Source of the DNA: Dehalococcoidia bacterium
GTDB lineage: Bacteria > Chloroflexota > Dehalococcoidia > SZUA-161
Direction of reading: 5' to 3'
Assembly: GCA_030619685.1 (NCBI GenBank)
Contig: JAUXAX010000065.1
Coordinates: 1 to 11,554, forward strand
DNA: 11,554 nucleotides
Part shown: positions 5,970 through 11,554 of the stretch, in pieces
How positions within the stretch are numbered: the first letter of the stretch is position 1
How the letters are laid out: every line of letters begins with the position of its first letter
Notes under the pieces: model-generated
The model's database searches: none
What the model was told of the DNA's origin: nothing
Seen by the model: the letters and a program-made list of their open reading frames with translations, nothing else
Position numbers and translations under genes: made by a program

Positions 5970-7900
5970 TGATCCATAAAACCCCTATGCCACAATTCAA
6001 AATTCAATAGCAGCCATAGCTGGGAGTCATAAACCTCTTTCCCGGAGTCGTGTAGCTTGTATAGCTTCTCGATATAATCGAAATCGAAATAGCCCCTGCT
6101 TCTGGTTCTCTCGTCCATCAGTATTTCGAACACGAAATCCTTCAGCTCGCCGCGAAACCAGGGGTCGGTGGGCACGGCGAAACCGTGTTTTCTTTTCCTC
6201 AAAACGCTTTTGGGCAGCAGTCGCCTCATGGCTTTCTTCAGGATGTACTTGGTTGTCAATCCGTTGATTTTGTAACGTGACGGCATCTGGGCAGCGAATT
6301 CCACCAACTGGTGATCCAGGAAGGGCACCCTGGCCTCTAAACCAACGGCCATGCTTGCCTTGTCGGTCTTCTCCAGGTAGGTGTCGGGTAGCCAGGTCTT
6401 CAGGTCAGTGTACATTAGCTTACCGAGGAGGTCAAGGCTGCCGTTTCTATTGTAATAGCGTCGGTACACCTCGAAGGAATCGTATCGCCGGGTCAACTCC
6501 TGCACCTGGGCGGAGAAGAGTTCCATTTTCATCTCATCGTCAAAAACCGTGAGCCAGGAGCCGTATCTGACGTCAGGGGAGGGAACGGACATGGCGCTTA
6601 CAGCTTTCTTGAGCCTCCTGAACCGCGGCAGGCTGTGCACCGCTTTGGCGACAACCTTCTCTCTCAGAAAGAGAGGGAGGCTTTGATATAACGGCGATAA
6701 CCTCTCCGCCAAGTAGCGGCGGTAGCCGCCGAAGATCTCATCGCCGCCCTCGCCGGTGAGGGCTACTTTGACATAGTCTCGGGCAAACTTGGAGACGAGA
6801 TAGGTAGGGAAACAAGCAGCATCCCCAAAGGGCTCATCGTACTGGTAGACCAATTTCTGCAGCGCGTCAACGAGCTCGCTGGACTTAACCCTTAGTTCAT
6901 GGTGATCCGTCTTGAAGTATTCGGCCACCAGCCTGGCATCGTCCAGCTCGCTGTAGGCCCCGCCGATCTCGAAGCCCACGGAGAAGGTCTTGACTGGCTG
7001 ATCCATCAGCGTGCTCATCAGGCCCACTACGGTGCTGGAATCAATTCCCCCGCTCAGGAAGGCCCCAAGGGGCACGTCGCTCACCAACCGGTAGCGCACG
7101 GAATCCTGCAAAAGCTCGTAGACCCTGTCGGCATACCCGGCCTCGGTAAGCGACTCTGCTGCTTCATTCCCCTGCCCCTCATCTGGATATAGGTCCCAGT
7201 ACTCTTTGACCTGAATCTCCCCATTGTCACACCTGAGATAATGCCCAGGAAGGAGCTTCTTTATCCCCTGATAGATCGTATCGGGCGCAACGGCGTGGCC
7301 GTAGGTGAAGAAGTTATTCAGCCCCTTGTAGTTGATTTGGCGGGGGACGCTGCTATCTGCCAGGATAGCCTTGATCTCCGAGGCGAAGATGAGCCGCCTT
7401 CCATCGAGATAGTAGTAGAGCGGTTTGATGCCCAACCGGTCGCGGGCGAGAAACAACCTCGGCGACTTGCCACCCGCCGTCGGTCGTCGGTCGTATATGG
7501 CGAAGGCGAACATGCCGGTGAGCCTGTGGACACATTCGATCCCATATTCCTCGTAGGCGTGGACGATCACCTCGGGGTCGCTGGCAGTAGAGAAGCGATG
7601 CCCTCTGGCCTTGAGCGCGCCCATCAGTTCGCGATAATTGTAGATTTCCCCGTTGTGGACGACCCAGACAGACCCATCGCTTCGACCTTGCTCAGCACAA
7701 GCCTCATTGCTCATCGGCTGGTGGCCGGTGGCTAAGTCAATGATGCTAAGGCGCCGGTTGCCTAAGCCGATGTTCCCATCAGTGTATATCCCCTCATCGT
7801 CGGGGCCCCGGTGACCGATCGCATCGCACATCCTTTGGAGCAGTTGCTCTTGGACGGGCTGATTGTCGCGGAAGTTGTATACACCGCAGATGCCGCACAT
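5966..7900 (-). CDS. asnB: Asparagine synthetase (glutamine-hydrolysing), AsnB type
   Basis: A 644-residue two-domain amidotransferase. The N-terminal class II glutaminase starts at Cys2 (MCGICGVYNF) and shows RGPDDEGIY (31-39), RRLSIIDLATGHQPM (49-63) and NGEIYNYREL (83-92). The C-terminal synthetase has the PP-loop SGGIDSS (283-289), YQYDEPFGD (352-360), LTGEGGDEIFGGYRRY (381-396), DKASMAVGLEARVPFLDH (513-530) and KHGFAVP (571-577). The chemistry is ATP-dependent amidation by glutamine-derived ammonia. In glycan clusters such paralogs often amidate sugar acids rather than aspartate, so its target here is open. ATG at 7900 has AGGA 7 nt upstream. Two extra peptides interrupt conserved blocks: ACAEQGRS at 67-74, between MSNE and DGSVW, and about PTAGGKSP at 140-147, between YDRR and RLFLARDR. 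Both are encoded by repeat-like DNA. All key residues I can identify remain. Confidence 0.95.
   Translation of the reverse strand: MCGICGVYNFRDNQPVQEQLLQRMCDAIGHRGPDDEGIYTDGNIGLGNRRLSIIDLATGHQPMSNEACAEQGRSDGSVWVVHNGEIYNYRELMGALKARGHRFSTASDPEVIVHAYEEYGIECVHRLTGMFAFAIYDRRPTAGGKSPRLFLARDRLGIKPLYYYLDGRRLIFASEIKAILADSSVPRQINYKGLNNFFTYGHAVAPDTIYQGIKKLLPGHYLRCDNGEIQVKEYWDLYPDEGQGNEAAESLTEAGYADRVYELLQDSVRYRLVSDVPLGAFLSGGIDSSTVVGLMSTLMDQPVKTFSVGFEIGGAYSELDDARLVAEYFKTDHHELRVKSSELVDALQKLVYQYDEPFGDAACFPTYLVSKFARDYVKVALTGEGGDEIFGGYRRYLAERLSPLYQSLPLFLREKVVAKAVHSLPRFRRLKKAVSAMSVPSPDVRYGSWLTVFDDEMKMELFSAQVQELTRRYDSFEVYRRYYNRNGSLDLLGKLMYTDLKTWLPDTYLEKTDKASMAVGLEARVPFLDHQLVEFAAQMPSRYKINGLTTKYILKKAMRRLLPKSVLRKRKHGFAVPTDPWFRGELKDFVFEILMDERTRSRGYFDFDYIEKLYKLHDSGKEVYDSQLWLLLNFELWHRGFMDQ
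7478..7494. repeat. 7-bp tandem repeat CGTCGGT inside asnB
   Basis: CGTCGGT occurs at 7478-7484 and 7485-7491, followed by CGT. On the coding strand it encodes part of YDRRPTA (136-142). It accompanies an apparent expansion of about 8 residues (PTAGGKSP) between the conserved YDRR and RLFLARDRLG blocks. Confidence 0.6.
7679..7704 (-). repeat. Dispersed CTTGTxCTGAGC repeat inserted in frame in asnB
   Basis: On the coding strand the core GGCTTGTGCTGAGC followed by AAGGTCGAAGC matches the GGCTTGTCCTGAGC word at 8528-8541 in 13 of 14 positions. It also resembles the repeat at 985-1009 on the same strand. The 24 nt at 7679-7702 encode ACAEQGRS, which interrupts the normally contiguous MSNE-DGSVW of AsnB. 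Confidence 0.7.
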
Positions 7901-7991
7901 GTCTATTTCCTGGGAGTCTGGATAAAATCTATAGAAAGTGCATTCGTCATTGAGAGTAGATATTGGGACGCAGACGAACGCAGATGACGCA

Positions 7992-8008
7992 GATGCCGCT
8001 TCGCTTAC
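7992..8008 (-). repeat. Third copy of the CCGCTTCGCTTAC repeat, inside another repeat
   Basis: GATGCCGCTTCGCTTAC matches the 2137-2153 copy in the DPM-like GT2 at 16 of 17 positions. It sits between the two arms (7966-7991 and 8017-8046) of the CGCAGAT-type palindrome, where it looks inserted. Confidence 0.65.
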
Positions 8009-8045
8009 TGTTAGTTATCAGCGTGAATCAACGTTAATCTGCCTC

Positions 8046-8453
8046 CTATGAACCAGCAAGCCAGTGCATAGATCCTTTGCGGGAGTTATCGAATGCCCTG
8101 CGCTTGATCTCAGGCTTGGGGCCAAAGTTGAGTAACAGGCCAACCTCGTAGGGTGTGGCTTTCAGGCAGTTGAGTAACTGTGCCTCGTGTTCTGACAACA
8201 ATCTTTTCACAGCTTTCAACTCGACGATCACAGCGCCAGCCACCAACAAGTCAGGAAAGTACTCGCCTACCACTTCGCCGTCGTAATAGACTGTGATCCG
8301 TGCTTCTTGGATCACGTCCAGCCCCAGCTTGCGTAGTTCGATTGCCAGTGCGTTCCTGTAAACCTTTTCCAGGAAGCCATAACCAAGCGTGTTATAGATT
8401 GTGTAGAATGCCTTGATGATCAACTCTGTTATGTCAGTATGCTTGAAGCTCAA
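8046..8453 (-). CDS. GxxExxY-family protein (PD-(D/E)xK-like fold)
   Basis: A 135-residue protein with the family's name motif in LGYGFLEKVYRNALAIELRK: Gly, Glu and Tyr at the GxxExxY spacing (25-31). The C-terminal half has VYYDGEVVGEYFPDLLVAGAVIVELKAV, where D, E and the LKA lysine resemble a PD-(D/E)xK nuclease core, then LLSEHEAQLLNCLKA and GLLLNFG. The family's biochemical role is not established to my knowledge; a nuclease-like or nucleic-acid-related function is inference from the motif. The start is TTG at 8453, with a strong GGAGGAG (8464-8458) leaving 4 nt to the start. No ATG fits, because the motif follows about 24 residues later. The stop is TAG at 8048-8046. It sits between two glycan genes but has no obvious link to glycans, and it is enclosed by repeat arms, so it looks like a passenger. 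Confidence 0.9.
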   Translation of the reverse strand: MSFKHTDITELIIKAFYTIYNTLGYGFLEKVYRNALAIELRKLGLDVIQEARITVYYDGEVVGEYFPDLLVAGAVIVELKAVKRLLSEHEAQLLNCLKATPYEVGLLLNFGPKPEIKRRAFDNSRKGSMHWLAGS

Positions 8454-8468
8454 AGTACTCCTCCGCCC
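8454..8468 (-). promoter_or_regulatory. Strong Shine-Dalgarno fixing a TTG start
   Basis: Minus-strand GCGGAGGAGTACT precedes the TTG at 8453. GGAGG (8464-8460) leaves 6 nt to the start. This supports TTG as the initiator of the GxxExxY gene. Confidence 0.7.
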
Positions 8469-8524
8469 AAGAGAAAAAGATCAGCGTGTATCTGCGTTAA
8501 TCTGCGTCCAATTTCCCTATTGAG

Positions 8525-8595
8525 AAGGGCTTGTCCTGAGCCATGTCCTGAGCACTTTGTCCCTGGGACACAGTACCAGGGGCTTGCCGAAGGGT
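8525..8595 (+). repeat. Dispersed CTTGTCCTGAGC..TTGCCGAAGGG repeat
   Basis: Between the cassette and the end of the membrane-protein gene, GGCTTGTCCTGAGC (8528-8541) is followed 12 bp later by a second GTCCTGAG (8545-8552), and the stretch ends with CTTGCCGAAGGG (8583-8594). A CCCTGG/CCAGGG mini-hairpin lies between them. It belongs to the same family as 985-1009 and the in-frame copy in asnB. Confidence 0.6.
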
Positions 8596-8633
8596 TGTCT
8601 AAGGCAACGGATTTTCCTTGCCTCTGATTCGTT

Positions 8634-10016
8634 TTATTCCAAATCCGTTGTAGTATTGTGGCCAAGGACACGGGCTATGCCCACACTGGCGAAAAGGAGG
8701 AAAAACACCCAGACCTGAGTTCTATGCCGATAAGCGGCCCCCAAATTCCCTATGGCCAGGGCATCCAACAATGTAAAAACGATGGTAAAGGTGAGAATAG
8801 GGGCGATTTCAGCTAGTCGTTTTCTGACGGCACTCAGCATGCCGAGCACGGTGAACGGAATCAAAGCATACCAGATAAACATCTCGGGAATGGTCATCAT
8901 GCCAGAATAGCTTGTCACTCTCTCCCATGGAAAGGGGCGCAGGAGGTAGTGAGTTAACGCCTCTGGCATGAAGAGCAACAGGTCCTTCCAAGAGTTAAGG
9001 GTAGGAACAGAGAGCCTCGCGGTATCCAGTGAGCCCCCCAGCCGAAAGTGGAGTGCTCCTCTAATTATCGTATCCAGTTGGTACTGCAGATGGGTGAGAA
9101 TGGAGTGGGTCTGTTCTCCAGCGGGCCAAGCGCTCCCCACCAGTGACTGTATGGGAGACACCCCGGTTTCCTTCAGAACCAAGAAATCTAGTAGCCAAAG
9201 CGAAATCAACCCGCCCAAGGCGAGAAGCCGCCTTCTAGACGACTTCATGATCAAAGGAATGGACAAGATCAATGATGCCACTAGCCCGTTAAATGTTGAT
9301 GACCGAAGCATCCACAGCATCCAGAGAGAAGATACTATGGCCAATGGATATTTCCACTTCCACCCTCTGCGTATACCATTGATGCCGAGCATGCTCAGGC
9401 AGAGAAAGAAGACTATCAAGGTGTCTCTCAGGTTCTGGGTAGACCAGAAAATTAACGAAGGGAAAAAGGCTGTTAGTACCGAGGCGATGCTGGCGACCCG
9501 CCTGCCGAAGATAGGCTTGGCAATGAAGTACATGCAGATGCTGGTTAGTATCCCGAAGAAGCAATTGACTATCTTGACCGATAAGGGACTATAACCAACT
9601 ACGAAGAATATGATGGCATTCATATTAACGTATGCATTATGGGCCAGAGACGGCTGCTGAAGTGTCTCGCCCTTCCAAAACCTGGCCAAATGCCAGCCTT
9701 GCCCTGCATATCGACCTGCATCCATCTCCGGCACAATTGGGAAATAGTGAAGAAAGACCGCGAGCAACGCCCTTAGGCAAAATCCCAGGATAAAAAGGGC
9801 CAGCAAGAACTCCCGGTCTTGAGGCTCTGTCCTCGTCAGTATGAGCGATCCAACAAGCAACATCCCAAACAAGGCGATGATCCCGGCAACCGAGGTCTCT
9901 GGCGGAAGCCACACAGCCAGGAACCCCATAGCGGTGGCAACAACCAGCCCCAGGGATATTTGCACTGTTGAACGACTTATCGTGAGTCGAGCCCAATAAC
10001 TAATCCGCTGTGCCAT
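8634..10016 (-). CDS. Polytopic membrane protein, GT39/GT-C-like
   Basis: A 460-residue inner-membrane protein with about ten or more hydrophobic segments (for example 18-36, 43-60, 70-90, 132-165, 175-190, 198-212, 225-255, 265-282, 378-396 and 404-447). An early periplasmic-type loop has VPEMDAGRYAGQGWHL (95-110), whose acidic residue is where GT-C enzymes place catalytic Asp. GRRVASIASVLTAFFPS (171-187) followed by STQNLRDTLIVFFL resembles the GT39 core. Later ALTHYLLRPFPWE (353-365) and GNLGAAYRHRTQ (423-434) are conserved-looking loops. Likely role: transfer of a sugar from a polyprenyl-phosphate donor, or another membrane step in glycan assembly. A polymerase or ligase-like role is not excluded. 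ATG at 10016 has AGGAGG 11 nt upstream. Confidence 0.8.
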   Translation of the reverse strand: MAQRISYWARLTISRSTVQISLGLVVATAMGFLAVWLPPETSVAGIIALFGMLLVGSLILTRTEPQDREFLLALFILGFCLRALLAVFLHYFPIVPEMDAGRYAGQGWHLARFWKGETLQQPSLAHNAYVNMNAIIFFVVGYSPLSVKIVNCFFGILTSICMYFIAKPIFGRRVASIASVLTAFFPSLIFWSTQNLRDTLIVFFLCLSMLGINGIRRGWKWKYPLAIVSSLWMLWMLRSSTFNGLVASLILSIPLIMKSSRRRLLALGGLISLWLLDFLVLKETGVSPIQSLVGSAWPAGEQTHSILTHLQYQLDTIIRGALHFRLGGSLDTARLSVPTLNSWKDLLLFMPEALTHYLLRPFPWERVTSYSGMMTIPEMFIWYALIPFTVLGMLSAVRKRLAEIAPILTFTIVFTLLDALAIGNLGAAYRHRTQVWVFFLLFASVGIARVLGHNTTTDLE

Positions 10017-10047
10017 TACAAAGTTTGCCTCCTAGAACCCAAGCTTT

Positions 10048-10272
10048 TCACATTTCAGAAAGATGGAGCAATGGGACAGAGGAGATATCACCCTCTGTCC
10101 CATCCCTTATTCCCCCTTTCCCTACTCCAGCGGATCCCAGGGTGGTCGGCATTCCACTGGTACCAACAGCTATATCGTAACTCGAATAGATAGCGAAGAG
10201 CCCCAGCAGCGAACCAAGCGAGCAAATCAAGATACATTGTTGCATATTACGCTTGAGCATCCCTACTGCCAT
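10048..10272 (-). CDS. Doubtful small membrane ORF, 74 residues
   Basis: I do not recognise this ORF. ATG at 10272 lies 22 nt after the GT4 stop, with GGGGA about 10 nt upstream. It has one hydrophobic stretch (about residues 12-30, CILICSLGSLLGLFAIYSSY) after a short basic start, which could be a single-pass anchor. The C-terminal third is encoded by the hairpin at 10071-10103 and looks non-protein-like. It may be a small membrane protein, the remnant of a larger gene, or chance. Confidence 0.3.
   Translation of the reverse strand: MAVGMLKRNMQQCILICSLGSLLGLFAIYSSYDIAVGTSGMPTTLGSAGVGKGGIRDGTEGDISSVPLLHLSEM
10071..10103. repeat. Perfect 12-bp hairpin in the spacer
   Basis: ATGGGACAGAGG (10071-10082) pairs perfectly with CCTCTGTCCCAT (10092-10103) around a 9-nt loop. 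It lies upstream of the membrane-protein gene and inside the end of the doubtful small ORF. No T-run follows on the minus strand, so it is not a standard terminator. It could be an attenuator or one copy of a palindromic repeat. Confidence 0.7.
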
Positions 10273-10293
10273 CAGTTGTGTTCCCCATCTAAG

Positions 10294-11376
10294 CTAGTCA
10301 ACAATGACAGAGCTCATTATCTCCAGCAACCTAGGTGCCTGCACTTTTACTGAGTACTTCTCCTCTACGGTGGCTCTGCCAGTTGCTCCCAAACGGCGAC
10401 GCAATTCGTGGTCATCTAATAGTGATTCTAGTTTGGTTATCCACTCTCCCTCTCTTTCCGCCAGATAGCCGTTGACCCCATCCTGCACGATCTCCTTGTT
10501 GACCCCCACTGCTGAGCAGACAGCAGGAATCCCTACTGCCATGTATTGGATCGCCTTAAGGCCGCACTTTCCTCTCGCCCAAGGATCATCTGGAAGAGGA
10601 TAAAGCCCTATATCCAAACTTTGAAAGTCTTCAACTTCCCTATCCAATTGCCATGCATGGTTAATACATTCCACCCCCTGGATTTTTACAGGCTCGCTCA
10701 CTCCGACAACCTTTAACACAAAGTCATACTGCTTCGCTAATCGGCCTAGCGCAGGGAGAATCATCTCAAGGTATCTTGTTGTTGAATGGCTGCCGATCCA
10801 ACCAAGTACTGGCCGTTTAGACATCTTCTTGTCCGATAAGGGCATAAACAAATCCGTGTCAACCACCGTGGGGATGACACTAACGTTGGGATTGAATCTA
10901 ACAATATAATCTCTTAAATACTCGTTGCCGGCGATCACCTGAGAACTCATTCGGATGATCTGCTCATACTTGCCAAAACATCGCAACCAATTGGCGATTT
11001 TCCCATAGGTGAGACTTTCGAAAGGGATAAAGATCGCATCGTCAAAGTCAAACACTATAGGCTTTCTTACAACACGACTTATCCACCACTCAATTATTGG
11101 CGGACCTAAAAGCATTGCTTCTCTATAGACCACAATAACATCATAATTGAATGCCTTGATGCTCTGTAATAGAGTCTTTGCTATCGAAAAGAGCATCTCT
11201 AACATTTTCCTGGTTCTCTGCTCTTTTGTGTACAGCATACGGTATAACTTGTTAGTTGAGAAAGACCTGACAGTACAATCACATCCTTTCTCTCGTAGAT
11301 ATCCGATATACTGCATTATCCTGTATCTTGTCCCTGCACATTCATTCGGATATGAAGATAGAAAAAGGATTTTCAT
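10294..11376 (-). CDS. GT4-like (GT-B) glycosyltransferase, intact
   Basis: A 360-residue GT-B glycosyltransferase for a lipid-linked or surface glycan; donor and acceptor are unknown. It opens MKILFLSSYPNECAGTRYRI, which has the usual first strand and glycine loop. It then shows KPIVFDFDDAIFIPFE (105-120), IAGNEYLRDYI (148-158), VIPTVVDTDLF (167-177) at the domain linker, LGWIGSHSTTRYL (191-203) opening the second domain, GLYPLPDDPWARGKCGLKAI (257-276), QYMAVGIPAV (277-286) and EIVQDGVNGYLAE (295-307). The acceptor-side EX7E motif is replaced by the DDPWARGKCGLK form, seen in one GT4 subgroup. ATG at 11376 is chosen because AAAGGAG (11393-11387) lies 10 nt upstream; a longer frame to 11412 would add 12 residues before the fold. 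Unlike the other GT4 gene, it has no lesion. Confidence 0.9.
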   Translation of the reverse strand: MKILFLSSYPNECAGTRYRIMQYIGYLREKGCDCTVRSFSTNKLYRMLYTKEQRTRKMLEMLFSIAKTLLQSIKAFNYDVIVVYREAMLLGPPIIEWWISRVVRKPIVFDFDDAIFIPFESLTYGKIANWLRCFGKYEQIIRMSSQVIAGNEYLRDYIVRFNPNVSVIPTVVDTDLFMPLSDKKMSKRPVLGWIGSHSTTRYLEMILPALGRLAKQYDFVLKVVGVSEPVKIQGVECINHAWQLDREVEDFQSLDIGLYPLPDDPWARGKCGLKAIQYMAVGIPAVCSAVGVNKEIVQDGVNGYLAEREGEWITKLESLLDDHELRRRLGATGRATVEEKYSVKVQAPRLLEIMSSVIVD

Positions 11377-11443
11377 TCCCCCGATGCTCCTTTCTAAAGC
11401 ATCCGAGAGCAACTAAGCTTCTTGACGATGCATAGCTGGTATG

Positions 11444-11554
11444 CTATACCTTTCTACCCCAAGCTCTCCATCCGCGCCCAGATAAAACTCGAATATCCAC
11501 CAAATGTGCTCTTTTCAACCAATCAATGACTTCCTGCTTGCCATAGCGGTTTTC
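11444..11554 (-). CDS. C-terminal end of a probable methyltransferase (partial)
   Basis: The minus strand is open from the window edge for 36 residues, starting ENRYGKQEVIDWLKRAHLVD and ending IRVLSGRGWRAWGRKV, then TAG at 11446-11444. A YGxxEVxxWLxxAxFxDIxV pattern followed by a WRAWGRK end is typical of the last strands of class I methyltransferases in glycan loci. It stops 67 nt before the GT4 start, so it probably belongs to the same transcription unit. Most of the gene, including the SAM-binding motif, is outside the window, so the assignment is tentative. Confidence 0.6.
   Translation of the reverse strand, partial: ENRYGKQEVIDWLKRAHLVDIRVLSGRGWRAWGRKV

Larger units (their letters stand above)
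7966..8509. mobile_element. Inverted-repeat-bounded cassette around the GxxExxY gene
   Basis: GGACGCAGACGAACGCAGAT (7966-7985) and ATCTGCGTTAATCTGCGTCC (8490-8509) are 18/20 inverted matches and bracket the GxxExxY gene exactly, giving a 544-bp unit. A 30-nt direct-orientation copy of the right end, ATCAGCGTG...CTCC (8017-8046 versus 8480-8509, 26/30), sits at the 3' end of the gene, so the left end is itself a hairpin pair. No transposase is encoded and I see no clear target-site duplication. The call of a non-autonomous mobile cassette is inference; it may instead be a gene picked up between two copies of a dispersed repeat. Confidence 0.5.

Noticed and set aside
7241..7735. 164-residue plus-strand open frame
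   Set aside because: It is antisense to the highly conserved AsnB glutaminase domain and is an artefact of codon bias on the coding strand.
7966..8046. Possible CRISPR-like array of CGCAGAT units
   Set aside because: The units are only about 9-10 bp apart, imperfect and palindromic, with no regular unique spacers and no cas genes.
7949..8526. ATTGAGAG/ATTGAGAA as a target-site duplication of the GxxExxY cassette
   Set aside because: The two copies are not adjacent to the inverted arms (about 10 nt or more away) and differ at the last base; likely chance.
8602..8623. AGGCAA/TTGCCT stem as a terminator for the membrane-protein gene
   Set aside because: The stem is only 6 bp and no T-run follows on the minus strand; too weak to call.
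8968..9594. 208-residue plus-strand open frame
   Set aside because: It is antisense to the membrane-protein gene, which has clear helices and a good SD; the plus-strand translation has no family-like motif.

Overview
This 11.5 kb window is part of a surface-glycan (exopolysaccharide, O-antigen-like or glycolipid) biosynthesis locus. Every credible gene lies on the minus strand, so transcription runs from high to low coordinates. The gene types, frequent GTG/TTG starts with clear Shine-Dalgarno sequences, and families of dispersed GC-rich repeats (CTTCGRC..GCTCAGG-like, CATTGCGAG..GCAATCTC-like, CGCAGATxAACGCAGAT-like) suggest an uncultured environmental bacterium. Chloroflexota or a similar repeat-rich lineage is a guess; no marker gene is present to place it.

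Layout in transcription order: the C-terminal end of a probable methyltransferase (11554-11444); an intact GT4 glycosyltransferase (11376-10294); a spacer with a doubtful small ORF and a perfect 12-bp hairpin; a polytopic GT39/GT-C-like membrane protein (10016-8634); a GxxExxY-family protein in a small cassette bounded by inverted repeats (about 8509-7966); a glutamine-hydrolysing asparagine synthetase (7900-5966); a WbbL-like GT2 overlapping it by 4 nt (5969-4929); a GT4 gene broken by a nonsense codon and a frameshift (4914-3656); a class I methyltransferase (3737-3012); a decayed ORF resembling TumE/DUF6516 toxins (about 3004-2627); a DPM-like GT2 (2598-1843); a DUF2304-like membrane protein split by a frameshift (1760-1349); a 550-bp island of nested repeats (1348-799); and a GT39-like membrane glycosyltransferase, frameshifted and cut by the window edge (798-1).

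The pathway reading is inference. The GT2 and GT4 enzymes would add sugars to a lipid-linked glycan. The DPM-like GT2 could make a polyprenyl-phosphate sugar used by the GT39-like membrane enzymes. The methyltransferases and AsnB-type amidotransferase would decorate the glycan or its precursors.

Two things stand out. First, several genes are broken: the GT39-like gene, the DUF2304-like gene, one GT4 and the TumE-like ORF. Second, short dispersed repeats occur not only between genes but in frame inside two conserved enzymes: twice in AsnB, and as a 21-bp tandem in the DPM-like GT2. They add peptides absent from the families as I know them. One of these repeats also sits inside another repeat next to the GxxExxY gene. 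I see no rRNA, tRNA, CRISPR array or transposase.
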